Shown: positions 37,801-50,237, counted from the first letter of the stretch. The stretch: 64,000 nucleotides of DNA from Trichinella spiralis (GCA_000181795.3 CM012954.1:1208951-1272950), one strand, 5' to 3'. Translations and numbers: made by a program. The notes: generated by a model from the sequence alone, not told the origin.

Positions 37801-40697
37801 GTTGATTTGTAAGCTTGTCGATATTGTGGAGGAGCAAAAATTGTAATTGTTTTACTTTTTTTGCATCATTTTTGTTGTTTGAAATATTTTTTTCTCAAAT
37901 TGAAACAGGCCTTGGCCACAGGAATGCATTGTACTCAAGTTTCTTATTTTGCAATTGCACAAGGAAGTCGAGTATCCGTATCGTGCTGTCCAACTGTTCG
38001 TTAAGCAGCTTCACTCGGATCATATCCAAATTCGTCGAGTGAGTGCACGATTGGAACTTCGATCACAATTATTCGATTGTTCATTCCCATTTCAAATTTC
38101 TTATCCTCCATTATTTGCAGATGGCGATAAAATTTTTCTCCAGATATATGGTCTTGCAAAAGCCCAAAATGAGAAAAGTCCCTTTGAAAATTCCAAACGA
38201 ATCGCCACTTTATGCGGATCAAGTGAAATGGCCTCATCGATGGGGAATTCGCGCCGACAACGCGTTTTGCATTTACGACAAAAATAAACTGCCCAAAACT
38301 GCTCAAGAATGGAACGAGGCGACATTTGCGGAAAAACTCCACTGCGGATTCTACTGTTGGTCCAGGTAATATATGATGATAATTATATGAATTGTAAAGA
38401 TTAGTTTTTTTTGTATTTTATTATTTGCCTTTTTTAAAAAAAAATTTTGTTTCGTTCTTTTCAGGGAGTGCACAGCAGACGCACCGTTGTCTGCGCAGCC
38501 CGCGGTCGACCGGCCCTTGTGTGAAATGAAGGACAGCGAAGTTGGCCTTTACACGGCTTTCACGGACGCTGAATTTGTGGAAAAATTTTCCATGTCGCTC
38601 ACTTTGGACAGCAAAGATACGAAGCCTGTCGATATGTGCAATTGCAGATTTTTTCGCGTAATCCGAATAATAATAACTATTATTACACCTATACCGTGAT
38701 GATGGATAAAATAATGATGAATTTGTTCACTTTGTTTCAGGGTCTTTTTTTTACGTTCGGTGAATCGATTTTGACGACGTTGAAGCCAATATTGGAAAAG
38801 TTGGTCGAATCTGAACGACCCGAAAAGCAACGTCTGGCCGCGGAAATTTCCAGCGGTTTGTTGTACGGTATGCGTCTGTGGCCGTACGAGATGCAACAGC
38901 GCTGCTTGCAGTGGTTTTCCCCTATGCTCGAAGGGATTTTCGACAGTTTCGCGCCGGAAACCATGAACAATTGGCTGATTTCCATCAGCGAAGGTTTGGT
39001 CTTTTACACTGTCGAACAGATGAGTTGGTTCGTTGAAATTGTCGTCAGGGTGATCAAGCGAGCCATCGGCACTGCCTCACAACGTTCTAAGTTAGTCTGC
39101 TTTTCACTTCTTCTATCCCACTTTGTCGGCAGTATAATCTCGATTGGTCCTTGTTTTTTTTCGTCATCGCTGTTTCAGTTATCTCTACGTTCTTGGTTTA
39201 CTGCTGTTCACACGGAATTGGCAAATGATGAACGTCTGGAACGAATTGTTGCCAGTTGTTGAATCCAAAATGGCAGATCCGTCTCCGACGGTGCAAGAAG
39301 CTTACGCGAGGTAGGCAGTATTGATTGATTCATTAAACTTGTTCCATTTGGCCCTGATCTTTTCATTTTATTCAGACTGTTGAGAATGATGTTTCACTCT
39401 GACTTGGCGGATATTACCAACGAGTTGGAGGACATTGTGATACCAAGTGCAGATTTGTTCGTCGGGCGATGTTTGGCAAGCTTGGAGAATTTGACTTTGG
39501 AAACAGAAATGTCTGCACCGGGTAATTTTTTAAACGCAAATAAATTATTTTTTTTTTGTTTTTTAAATTTACTTTTCTACTTTGGGTGAGAAATTTTCAG
39601 ATGAATTGGCAGAGGAAAATTTGCCAGAGGCTGAATTGGAGAGAAGAGAGAAACGCAATGAATCGATTTGGAAATTGCAGACGCTGCTCAGTTTTGCTTT
39701 TCCACTCGGTTGTCATTTGGAAAACATGCCAGTTCGGAAGTGCATTTTGAAATTGCTGCCTTTGTTGTGCTATTTCGAAAACGAGAGGTCCGGAGTGCGT
39801 TTGAAAGAACTCTGCCAGATAAAATTGAAATTCTGTTTATCCAAAATCATGATGACCGAAAATGAAGCAGCCTGCTTTTTGGAACAGTGTGAAATTGTGA
39901 GCTTACTTGTTTGCTTGTTTGTTTGTTTGTTTGTTTGTTTGTTTGTTACAATGAATGTTGTTATCAACATCATTTTTATAGGTGACCAAACGCAAATGGT
40001 GGAAAGCGCGTGTTTCTATGCTGCAAGTTTTGCAGTTTTGCGCATTTTCAAATTTGTTCTCTTTCAACACTGATACCAACCGCGATCGTTTGGTTGAAAT
40101 TATTTTTTCTCTGCTGCGGGACGATCAGCTGGAGGTGAGAAAGGCGGCATCGAATTCGCTTTCTTCATTGCTTCACTGCAGTTTTATTCAACCCACTGGA
40201 GAATTGACGGTAAGTGGGCATCATCAAAAAATAGACGAAATAATTCAGAAACGACGATATTCACTAGTATTTGTGTTTTGTTGTCTGATCGATCAACCCC
40301 GATCGAACCATTTATAAATGATGTAGCTTATTGAAATTATAATTTAAGCATAACGTATAAAGTCAAAAAAAAAATTTTTTTTGTATGGCTTCAGGCATGT
40401 TTCACAGATTGGTGTCAGTCTGCAGAAGTTGAAGTTCGTCATGCTGGAATATTGGGACTTTCGGCAATTGTTTCTTCACATCCGTATGCGGTTCCAAATT
40501 ATTTGCCGGATATTTTGATGCAACTGTGCCGCTATGTCAATGATTCGGCTCACATCGTTCGAACTAGCGTTAAAGAGACGCTGTCAGAGTTCAAACGAAC
40601 TCACGTCGACAGTTGGCGTGAACATCAGCTTCAATTCACCGACGAACAGCTTTCCGTTTTGACTGGACTGTTTTTATCACCAAGTTATTACGTTTGA
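31841..40697 (+). CDS. PSME4: PA200 / PSME4 / Blm10 proteasome activator
   Basis: Thirty-two exons chain in phase: 31841-32046, 32788-32928, 32985-33101, 33177-33533, 33598-33792, 34021-34150, 34225-34367, 34439-34712, 34782-34846, 34922-35072, 35163-35261, 35335-35404, 35460-35524, 35620-35835, 35907-36052, 36113-36267, 36329-36486, 36683-36805, 36885-36980, 37066-37209, 37308-37499, 37593-37720, 37789-37842, 37909-38038, 38121-38365, 38465-38657, 38741-39090, 39179-39310, 39376-39521, 39601-39896, 39982-40209, 40395-40697. About 1815 residues (human 1843). It is an all-HEAT solenoid that caps the 20S proteasome and promotes turnover of acetylated histones and other proteins. Landmarks: LWFDELMYWW, GCIDWNPHLNFIF, SYCHPSNSGKW, DDQLEVRKAAS, THVDSWREHQLQFTDEQL and the C-terminal SPSYYV. 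The human tail ends YYA; the penultimate Tyr that inserts into the alpha ring is kept. Exon 16 uses the acceptor at 36112; an upstream AG would break phase. Confidence 0.93.
35838..35890. repeat. (TTA)/(TAA) microsatellite in a PSME4 intron
   Basis: Short run of TTA units followed by ATAATA units just after the donor at 35836; forms a small inverted repeat. Confidence 0.8.
39905..39947. repeat. (GTTT)n microsatellite in a PSME4 intron
   Basis: About ten near-perfect GTTT units just after the donor of the exon ending 39896. Confidence 0.85.
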
Positions 40698-42076
40698 TAT
40701 TTTACTACATGCAAATTAATCTTGCGTCAGTGAGCAAAATTTTCCTCGTCTCATCGTCATTATAATCTGCAACTTTTCTTTCACAATATTTGCACGGAAA
40801 TATGTATTCTTAATTTATAAGGCGACAGTGCACTCCCACGAAAATATAACATATATACTTCTTTCTACCAATTTTGTTTATCATTCTCTCTTTGTAGCGT
40901 ATCACTTATAATTGTCGATTATGTTCGCACACTTGCAGGATTGATGTGTATACAACATTTAATAATGTACAAATTTTAAATGGAAATGACTTTTTTTACA
41001 TATTTTTCCTGAAAATTTGCATCAGCAGCTATTGAAATGAAGAAGTAGCCGGAGGATTATGCTACGCGACTTTGTAATACTAATTTTGTATGAAATATGA
41101 GCTGTTGTTACGTGCTTTTCACCTCCAATACAGTATGAAATGGTACAGCATCGGAGTCGTGTAAAACATGCTTGGTGCATTTTTACTTGTTCGTTGTTAT
41201 TACTTTATCACTTTTTACGAGATCAACGTTACATGTTGACAGTTTTTCCAGTTAATCTAAACTATTGTATACTGAATTTTACAGCGAATGATAAGTACAT
41301 TCTTTGCAAGTATGAATAAAGCAATAGACAAGCATGTGTATTTATGATTAGCCGAGCCGTTTGGAATTTGTGGGAACGTTGCTGATTAACTGATGGTCAA
41401 TCGGAAATGGAAAAGCGTTGCTTGGACAAGCGAACAGACGGTGAGTGTTGTTCTTTGAATTGCATTCAGTTGAGTGAAGGAATTTCTTAATTATCAAAAG
41501 TGTAGCTTATTGAAAATGATGATTTTTACTTCTGTGGCCAGTTTCGTCAAACAATTGAAAAATTCAGATGCAGGTAAACTTTAAAAGTCTATTTTAAAAT
41601 TTTGCAGTTTCCCACAAGCGATGATAGTATTTCTTTGCTTGCGTTCAGTGAGTTCCATTTTTTATTGCCAATTTAGGTTAGATATGGTTCATTATGCAAA
41701 TTATCATCAATAATAGCCGTCTTGTTTGTTGACTTTGCTGATTTAAGAATGTGTAATTGCATTTTGCTCACTTTATTCTCATATGGTAATCTTGTTTGGC
41801 CAAGTTAATTGACGCGATTTAAACACAACGACAATGAACATGAGTAGCAGAGACAGACAGTTCGAGCGTTCGAGTTCGAGATATGAGTCTTTTCGAATGT
41901 ATTTTTGATTTAATTTTGGCTTATATGTATATCTGGAGATCTGATATCGCACGTCGAGTTTGTAGGTCTTTTAGAATCTGCATTTCAATCAAGAAAAAAT
42001 TTTTTAAACATATGTACCTGAATTTTCTTCAACAAATCTACAGTATACCAACACTGACTAAAATTTCTCGTCTGAA
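40698..42076. other. 1.4-kb intergenic region, no gene seen
   Basis: 3' flank of PSME4 and 5' region of ASTE1. An acceptor-like CTACAG at about 42042 precedes the ASTE1 start by some 34 bases, so a 5' UTR intron is possible. Confidence 0.45.
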
Positions 42077-44035
42077 ATGGGAGTAACTGGCTTGACATCA
42101 TTTTTTCAAGACGAGAGAGGATGTTTTTTTACGCCGTATGTTCTGAAATCAACTCGTATTGTTGTAGATGGGTTGGCATTTGCACATCAAATATTTTTGC
42201 ATTTTGGCATTGACAGCGCTTGCGGTGGCGATTATGTTGCTTTCGAAAAGTCATGCCGTATTTGTTTGGGTGTTCTGAAACAGTCGGATATTTCTCCTGT
42301 ATTTTTCATGGACGGAAAGATTGACGAAGTTCGATACAAAAGGCGCACTACTATTTTACGCCAGCAATCTCGAATGAATCTGGCAAGGCAAATGTCCGAG
42401 CAGCCGTCCTCGAAATTGCTACTTCCTCCACTGGCATGCGATTTGCTGCATCGAATTCTGACAGAACACAATATTACAGTTTATTACTGCGCCGGCGAAG
42501 CTGACGCGTTCATTGCAGCTTATGCGAATCACCACAACTATCCAGTTCTATCTTCAGATAGTGATTTTTTCATTTTTCCTCTCCGCGCCGGCTATATACC
42601 ACTTCCATCAGTCGAATGGGAATCTTGCAACGGTGTGTTGAAATGTTCTTTGTATCAATTTGCTCACTGCGAAGCCCATTTTCCGAATCTGAAACCCGAA
42701 GTGATGCCTCTGTTTGCCGTTCTTTCTGGGAATGACTTCGTCCGAGGTGATCTGTTCCGTTCGTTTTACAATCAAATTTCCAAGCCGGTGGTGATGAATG
42801 GAAAAGAGGTTTGCAAAACCCGCCAACATCGCAACATGAACGGTCTTTTGAATTGGCTTCGAGGTAAAAGTTTTGCCCAAGCAGTTGAAGGTGTGCTGAG
42901 CTATGTGAAGAAATCGTCCGTGCGTTCGCTGCGCGAGATTATTCTGTCCGGCGCCAACTTTTACCAGAACACCAGACTTATGGGCAACTGTGAAGATCCA
43001 ACACGCTTGACAAGACGGCAGCTGAAGAACTTGCCCGATTGGCTAGTGGAGCTATACTGCGCCGGCCGGATGCCATGTCCGATTGTAATTGCCATTCGTT
43101 GCAATCAGACATTAATACTACCAACGTTTGTCGAAGACTTTACCAAGCCGACCATTTATGACAGTTCGACCAGGTTAAGGGAAGCGTTGTATGGAATAAT
43201 TTTGAAAGATACAGGAAAACTTCAAGTTAAAGAGTACGTGAGATTGAACCAAGCGTTCCGCTTTCGTGTGATTTCTGTATCTTCGGAATGGTGCAGTCTT
43301 TCTGATATCGGCAATATGACTAGTTCAGAGCTGAGAGCTCAGTTTCTTCGTATTGTCGACTGCGATGAAGCGGAAATAATCAGCTTGTCCGAAAATTTGC
43401 AACTGTATTTTCTATCTCTTCGTTATTGGTCACTGTCTGCGGCTGAGTTTGCCAGCAAGAACATTCTGATTGCATTCATCGCAGTTGCTTATTGCTTATT
43501 TTCTGTATCCGCCCCCGGACAAGGTTTCCCGAAACCATTCCGCCTGCTGAACGCAATTCCCGTGTTGGATACTCGAATGAAAAGCAAACTTTTCCTACAG
43601 ATTACGCACAGTGTGAACATCTGGCAAGCCAGTTTGACAGCGATGACGTGGCTCAATTATGTGTTGAGAGAACCGTTCAAATGGCCAAAAATTAGTACTC
43701 TTTTCTCTGGAAGAATGCTAATCAATTTGGCTTGTGAACTTTCGCGCGATGTGAAACCGATGAATTTGCTTGAGAAAAAATATTTCGCCAGTGCCGCAAA
43801 CAGTTTTGCATCTTTCCTGGAATTTTGTAAACCATTCCAAAATATTATTGACCAAGCCCCGCTCAGCGCTACTGCAAAGCCCAAGAAACGACGTCGGCCA
43901 AAGCAGAAGAGTTCAACAAAAAGTGCCGAAAAAAGCCCTGTAACTGGTCAATCCACATCATCATCAGAATGGGCTGATGTCGACGAAGAAAACAGATTTT
44001 CAAAATTGCTCAATAATAATTTGAAAATTTCCTGA
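42077..44035 (+). CDS. ASTE1: ASTE1 (asteroid homologue), XPG/FEN1-like nuclease
   Basis: One uninterrupted exon of 652 residues starting MGVTGLTSFFQD, the N-terminal XPG form used by asteroid proteins. The acidic residues that bind metals in FEN1 have counterparts here: Asp31 (VVDGLAF), Asp79 (FMDGK), Glu141 and Asp143 (AGEADAF), Asp161 and Asp163 (SSDSDFF), and Asp220 (LSGNDF). Human ASTE1 has been reported as a nuclease that trims 3' overhangs and limits DNA end resection with the shieldin pathway. The C-terminal half is helical and poorly conserved, ending in a basic patch (KKRRRPKQKSS) and an acidic Ser-rich tail. From residue about 274 the coding sequence is present a second time after the assembly gap. 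It converges with a CCDC137-like gene, stop to stop 136 bp apart. Confidence 0.88.
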   Translation: MGVTGLTSFFQDERGCFFTPYVLKSTRIVVDGLAFAHQIFLHFGIDSACGGDYVAFEKSCRICLGVLKQSDISPVFFMDGKIDEVRYKRRTTILRQQSRMNLARQMSEQPSSKLLLPPLACDLLHRILTEHNITVYYCAGEADAFIAAYANHHNYPVLSSDSDFFIFPLRAGYIPLPSVEWESCNGVLKCSLYQFAHCEAHFPNLKPEVMPLFAVLSGNDFVRGDLFRSFYNQISKPVVMNGKEVCKTRQHRNMNGLLNWLRGKSFAQAVEGVLSYVKKSSVRSLREIILSGANFYQNTRLMGNCEDPTRLTRRQLKNLPDWLVELYCAGRMPCPIVIAIRCNQTLILPTFVEDFTKPTIYDSSTRLREALYGIILKDTGKLQVKEYVRLNQAFRFRVISVSSEWCSLSDIGNMTSSELRAQFLRIVDCDEAEIISLSENLQLYFLSLRYWSLSAAEFASKNILIAFIAVAYCLFSVSAPGQGFPKPFRLLNAIPVLDTRMKSKLFLQITHSVNIWQASLTAMTWLNYVLREPFKWPKISTLFSGRMLINLACELSRDVKPMNLLEKKYFASAANSFASFLEFCKPFQNIIDQAPLSATAKPKKRRRPKQKSSTKSAEKSPVTGQSTSSSEWADVDEENRFSKLLNNNLKIS

Positions 44036-44171
44036 ACACATTTTATTGCTAAATTTTTTCACTGAAACAAAAAATCCCATCTTGAATTCGTTCAATTTTC
44101 TCCGCATATAGGGAAATTTTCAATCATCACTCCAACGTGTTGTTTGTTCTTCCTTCTGCTACTTCTTCTGT

Positions 44172-44839
44172 TCAATAAACTGCTTCTCTGCTCGTGCTGT
44201 GCGGATTAATTTTCCTCTTGGTATACCCAGAATTCTGCTGAATCGACTTTTGGCATTTCTGTTTCATATTATCATTCATGCCGAATTTGATCTTAGAACA
44301 AGGAAACAATTTCACGATCACAACAACAATTCAATCATTCAAAAGTTAGAACCGCAACATAAATACAATATCAATTTTCGCAAAGAACGCAACGAGGATA
44401 AAATTTTAAAAATAACATACTTTAAACATCTCTTCTTCCAGTAGAGTATGTGTAACTTGATTAACTCTTCGAAGAAATTCAACGTCACCTTCGTTCTTGT
44501 TCTGGATAAAGCGTTGCTTTGGAACTAACAAAAACATAGTTCTCATGTAATTTATCTTCAAAAACAATTGCAATCCAACATACATTTCTTATTCTTTTTG
44601 TATAACTTGCAGTGATTCAGTGTCATCAACTCGCGGCAAAGACGGGGAACTTCTTGTTCAGAGAAATCAACTACTTTTCTTTCAGGAGCTTCTCTTAAGA
44701 AAAAAAAATTGGTGTACTTTATCATTAACCGAATTACACACACACACACACACACATATATATTAATATATACTAAAGCGTACTTGTTTCTATGGCTTTT
44801 TTTGTTAAATTTTCTCTTTCTTTTGTAATATTTACCCAT
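44172..44839 (-). CDS. CCDC137-like small basic nucleolar-type protein
   Basis: Four minus-strand exons chain in phase: 44839-44784, 44693-44607, 44541-44421, 44291-44172. The start is strongly basic (MGKYYKRKRKFNKKSHRNK). Exon 2 gives VVDFSEQEVPRLCRELM, resembling the EIPFRLREIMR segment of vertebrate CCDC137. Exon 3 gives VPKQRFIQNKNEGD then FLRRVNQVTHTLLEEEMF, resembling the VPKFKQ...ES...RM..E..H segment. CCDC137 is a chromosome-periphery/nucleolar protein. The last exon is less certain: a second frame over the same bases is also open (GIPRGKLIRTARAEKQFIEQ), and the acceptor of exon 3 (ATGAG) is weak. No single open frame shows the gene because each exon is 56-121 nt. Its 3' end faces ASTE1. 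Confidence 0.5.
44736..44757. repeat. (CA)n microsatellite
   Basis: About ten CA units in the first intron of the CCDC137-like gene; only four or five in the second copy near 50799, a length difference between copies. Confidence 0.85.
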
Positions 44840-47800
44840 TTTAAAAGATCCGAATCCTTCAAGCGTAAAGATTATCACGTTTCGAACAACTGATTGTTTG
44901 CACAAATATTATCAGCCACTAACTACAACAGTATGCCATATTGATGTTTATTAATCCAGAGGAGACATTTGAATGCAGTAAATTTTACTAAATCTTACTT
45001 ACTAGGAAAAACTTTTCCAAATGACAATATTTGCGCTTAACGACAAAAATTCCGAAAAACATTTTTCTTACCATATTATGATTTGCACGTACAAACTGTA
45101 CTGCAATTGATTATTCATCTTAAAATAATTATTGTTACAATTGATAACGATAAAGTTGATCTTTTCAAGTTTCAAATATAGTGTGAATAAAATTTAAGAT
45201 TTTATAAATTACAGTTTATAATGGTTTGTTTTACAAAGCAATCTGACAAAAGCTAACGGTTAACAGAATTAGCGGACGTAATGCCCAATTTGATTGGTCA
45301 ATTTGGATTTCTGGCTCCGCCTTCAAATTTGCAAAATGTTATATTGCTCTCTAGCTTTTATCTAGCGTTCTGTTCAGTTGTTTTCTCTCTTGCGCTGTTG
45401 ATGCTGATCTCTGCGTGTCTTGTTTTACACAGTGTTACCGGTTTCTTTTCGAAATACAATATTCTGCAATTGTAATTGTTAAATAAGATTAAACAATTAA
45501 TTGCACAATATCGTATGAAAAAATAGTTGTCACATGTGAAAGTATGTTTTATCGTGTTTTACAAAGATGTGAGTAGAAATGCATTATTGAGTGAATGATG
45601 GTATTGTATCCGAAATTGCAGTGCAGCGTTTCGATAACAGTTTTAAGCAGAGAAAGAGTCAATTGTATTTTGTTTGGTAAGTATTGAATTGTTGCTTTGT
45701 TTGTTGTAAATAATAGGTGAAGAATAGAAAACAAAATTAAATGTCGAAATTTTGTGAGCTATAGACTTTGCTGTTTTCGCGTTTTCGTGAAAAAATTTTT
45801 TTCGAAATTTTGAATTCTTTTCTTAGTTACATATCGATAAATTGGAGAATTCTGCAAAGTCTGATTGAACACATTTCGATACTTCTGAAATAAACTGCTT
45901 TAAATTTGGCAGTTTGTTTATCTTGATTGATAGAATATTTACGCAACCGTAACTTTGTTTATATATACCCAATTTGCGTGAAATTTATTAAATGATGCAT
46001 TTTGCACTTTGCTTTAAAAATGATTAGCCTGTTTCAATATTTTTTACGTATTGTTCATTCCATTATACTTGAAGTAATAAAGCTTACTTTTTTTGACAAC
46101 TATATTAATCATTTTTCAAATACAAATGTATAATGCTATTTATGTTTTCAGAAAAATTCAAGAGGTATTTATGATGTAATCAGAACATGAAAGTGAAGCG
46201 ATTTAGCGATTTTTCTGTATGTCGCATTTCGTTTTGTTAAAGGGGATATTTCACCTTTCATTTACTTTCTGCATTTCTTCATCACAAGCATGTATAGAAT
46301 TTGAAATTTCCTTGTATTCTTTCTTGTTGATGATTTTGAAAAATCGTAATTGTTTTTGTAATTGTGTTGTTTGTATCAATCGTTTATTTGTCACTTCTTC
46401 TAATTATATTTATTATTATGGTATTTTTTAGTAATTGTGGCTCCTACTAATGGATTGAAGCTGAACATTATTTCTATGCTAACTTTTCTTAAAATATGAA
46501 TTTTATTCAAAACATGTATTTAACTGATATTATATTTTGTAAGTTGATTTTTGATGAAAACTGCTCATTATACTTTGAATATTGATTGTAAGGAAAACAT
46601 GCAATACAATGTACTGCATGACAATACACTTTCACCCAGCTAAATTCTGTTAATTTAGAAGTTTTTACAGATTATGTTAGAAATATTTAGTCTTTCAGCT
46701 TTTCATAATATTTCAGTGAAAGAAATTTGCATCGTAAGGAAATTTTACGTTATATTATGTATTTAAATAAAAAGCAAATGACGTTCGTCATTTAATAAAA
46801 TTGTTCACCATATGCACGCTGCTACGCTGTCAGTGATATAAAATTAGCCTGTTCTTACCAGAGGCAAAGTAGTTTTCTATTTGCATAATTCATTTAATAT
46901 CAAACACCACTTCAGAGCACTTCTATAATGTTCAGTTATTTAGTGCTGGGCGACGGCTAGAGGGACGTGTTCAACTATAATTCCACACTTCATTACCATC
47001 TCTGAATCATGCCTGATAGTATGTTGCCTTTAATTTTCTATGAATGCTATTTGGTTGACTTTTAATTATAGTGAGAGAACATTAATCGGCATCTGTATTA
47101 GTAGTATTATTATTATTCCCTTTCAGATGCTTTACCCAAACGTGTACGTATATTTGTTTTTATGTTGAGATGACCACAATAATATTATTCACTTTCAGCA
47201 TTGTCATGATTTGGAAACAAATGCAACAAAAGAGTGGCATGTAAGAAATATAATTCCACTTTTGAAAGTCTTGTATTTTTAAAAGGTAAGTGATGCTTGA
47301 GAATGTATGCTGATGCTTTTGTGATATACGTTATTCTCATAACTTGACAAACACAATAAATGTGAACTTATAAGGGTTTCTGCTAGCACTATTCACCTAT
47401 AAATATTATTAGTAGTACATTACTTTTGATTTTTAAAGGTGCTTCAAACAAACAAAAGAAGCATAGTATACTTTTGCGTTCACCATTTTCACTTTCACAA
47501 TTAACATACTATGAAATTGAATACTTCACACACGGGAGATCATAGTGAAGTAGAACTTGCAATCATTATACTATGGTGAGTACCACGCTAAATTTGCATG
47601 TTTTCAGAAATCAAAGATATGCATCACTAGATCGCATCGTAAATGAATGCGCATTAGTGCACGATGTAAAGTGTAAGGGGGCAAAATCTATAAATTTTTA
47701 ATAATTTGCTTCTGTATTTTCTCCATGCATATAAGATAACAATATTGCCGGTTCCACACTGACTAAAGTGACAACCATGATGCACAGTTTTCAGTACTTC

Positions 47801-48952
47801 AATCCAGCATGTGCATTAAATGAAATTACCAATTCATTATGCTTGCGTTTTAAGTAAATGTTATTTTTTGCCATTCTTCTGTTTTTTGCATTCATTTTTC
47901 TTTTCAAAGTGGTTGATCAAAGTCTGATTGAAATGTTCACTAAACAATCAGTTCCTTTAAATTAATGAATGAATTTTGCTGAATATTGCGACATATTATT
48001 ATCGTGCCAGTGCAGCCCCATTTACTATTACATTTACATTTACCATTTACAAGAAACTATTTTATACTTCTTTAATTTACGGCATAATATTATTTGTGAT
48101 AGATAGTGGCTTTGATCTGTAACGTATTCAGGATTTTGTTGTTGTTCAGCAATTATTATAATCTTTGTTGTTAGCTCATTACATTGTTATACGTTTTCAA
48201 AGCATACATGTATTTCTAGGTCAGCAGAGTAACTTTATGCAAATGTGATGGTAAACACTGCCGTCGGCATTCTGCTACGTGCACTTTGTGCTATTCAAAT
48301 ACGGTACCAATGTTCCTTATATAAATTTCTGTTTATTGAAGGAACTCCATTATAGTCTAAATGTTCGCTGCTGAAGGGCGGTCTATTTACTTACAGCATT
48401 GCGTTATTTGGTCATTTCGATGCTTCACTGCAACAATTACGTTGCGATTGCTAGACTAAAAATATGAAGAAACCATGAACATCAGGTGACAAAATGTATA
48501 AGACTCTACGCTTGCTTTATACGTCATCCCTGACAGGTCTGCTGACAGGTATGAATTTTCATATATTTGCTATTTTTTCATACTATGTTTTCTTTCTTTC
48601 TCTTGGCACACTGCACTAAACATGCGCGCTTTTTAAGCTTTTCGAGTTGCTTGATTGTAGTCTTTTTGAATGGAAACTAGCGCGTTGTTCTTCAGTAATG
48701 ATGTTCAACTAATATTCGAGCCTTTATTACGGCCAAGCCAATATAGAATAGTACTAATGGTATATTTTGCTATAATTTTCAATCGTCCTTACAAATCCAT
48801 ATGTAAAGTAGTACTCTGACATAGCAGTTGAACCCCTCCCGCCTTATCTTTCCTTCCCGCTGTAATGTTTATTGCTAAGGTAACATACTTGCCCAATGGA
48901 GCCGAAATGTCTGTCACCGGGATACTGCTGTCGCACAATCACACCCCTGAAT
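44840..48952. other. non-coding part of duplicated block, copy 1
   Basis: About 4.1 kb of AT-rich sequence with no supportable gene. Two short open frames (near 45281 and 46219) recur in copy 2, but their differences alter the protein almost every time, which argues against coding function. Confidence 0.5.
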
Positions 48953-48962
48953 NNNNNNNNNN
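48953..48962. other. assembly gap, 10 N
   Basis: Ten consecutive N, a placeholder typical of scaffolding. Left flank is the end of block copy 1; right flank starts mid-codon inside ASTE1 in block copy 2. Confidence 0.99.
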
Positions 48963-50101
48963 TGAGCTATGGGAAGAAATCGTCCGTGCGTTCGCTGCGC
49001 GAGATTATTCTGTCCGGCGCCAACTTTTACCAGAACACCAGACTTATGGGCAACTGTGAAGATCCAACACGCTTGACAAGACGGCAGCTGAAGAACTTGC
49101 CCGATTGGCTAGTGGAGCTATACTGCGCCGGCCGGATGCCATGTCCGATTGTAATTGCCATTCGTTGCAATCAGACATTAATACTACCAACGTTTGTCGA
49201 AGACTTTACCAAGCCGACCATTTATGACAGTTCGACCAGGTTAAGGGAAGCGTTGTATGGAATAATTTTGAAAGATACAGGAAAACTTCAAGTTAAAGAG
49301 TACGTGAGATTGAACCAAGCGTTCCGCTTTCGTGTGATTTCTGTATCTTCGGAATGGTGCAGTCTTTCTGATATCGGCAATATGACTAGTTCAGAGCTGA
49401 GAGCTCAGTTTCTTCGTATTGTCGACTGCGATGAAGCGGAAATAATCAGCTTGTCCGAAAATTTGCAACTGTATTTTCTATCTCTTCGTTACTGGTCACT
49501 GTCTGCGGCTGAGTTTGCCAGCAAGAACATTCTGATTGCATTCATCGCAGTTGCTTATTGCTTATTTTCTGTATCCGCCCCCGGACAAGGTTTCCCGAAA
49601 CCATTCCGCCTGCTGAACGCAATTCCCGTGTTGGATACTCGAATGAAAAGCAAACTTTTCCTACAGATTACGCACAGTGTGAACATCTGGCAAGCCAGTT
49701 TGACAGCGATGACGTGGCTCAATTATGTGTTGAGAGAACCGTTCAAATGGCCAAAAATTAGTACTCTTTTCTCTGGAAGAATGCTAATCAATTTGGCTTG
49801 TGAACTTTCGCGCGATGTGAAACCGATGAATTTGCTTGAGAAAAAATATTTCGCCAGTGCCGCAAACAGTTTTGCATCTTTCCTGGAATTTTGTAAACCA
49901 TTCCAAAATATTATTGACCAAGCCCCGCTCAGCGCTACTGCAAAGCCCAGGAAACGACGTCGGCCAAAGCAGAAGAGTTCAACAAAAAGTGCCGAAAAAA
50001 GCCCTGTAACTGGTCAATCCACATCATCATCAGAATGGGCTGATGTCGACGAAGAAAACAGATTTTCAAAATTGCTCAATAATAATTTGAAAATTTCCTG
50101 A
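48963..50101 (+). pseudogene. ASTE1: second, 5'-truncated copy of ASTE1
   Basis: Begins directly after the run of N and corresponds to residues about 274-652 of the full gene. The frame is intact to the stop. Three base differences were seen: one silent, and two replacing residues (Val to Gly at the gap edge; Lys to Arg in the KKRRRPK patch). The nuclease domain and start codon are absent. More likely the same gene from an overlapping contig or other haplotype than a real pseudogene. Confidence 0.85.
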
Positions 50102-50237
50102 ACACAATTTATTGCTAAATTTTTTCACTGAAACAAAAAATCCCATCTTGAATTCGTTCAATTTTCTCCGCATATAGGGAAATTTTCAATCATCACTCCA
50201 ACGTGTTGTTTGTTCTTCCTTCTGCTACTTCTTCTGT

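Larger units (their letters stand above)
42897..48952 (+). repeat. 6-kb duplicated block, first copy
   Basis: Matches 48963-54990 in the same orientation. Offset is 6066 at the ASTE1 stop and about 6029 at the far end, reflecting small indels. Only three differences were seen over about 1.1 kb of ASTE1 coding sequence; divergence by eye is about 1% next to the gene and a few percent further out. The block ends at the run of N. Confidence 0.93.

Noticed and set aside
45281-45475. 64-residue hydrophobic open frame recurring at 51328-51522
   Set aside because: All three differences between the copies change an amino acid and none is silent, so there is no sign of protein selection; the copies may also be one locus.
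46219-46495. 70-residue open frame recurring at 52265-52495
   Set aside because: Differences alter residues and the end of the frame differs between copies; no recognisable motif or splice context.
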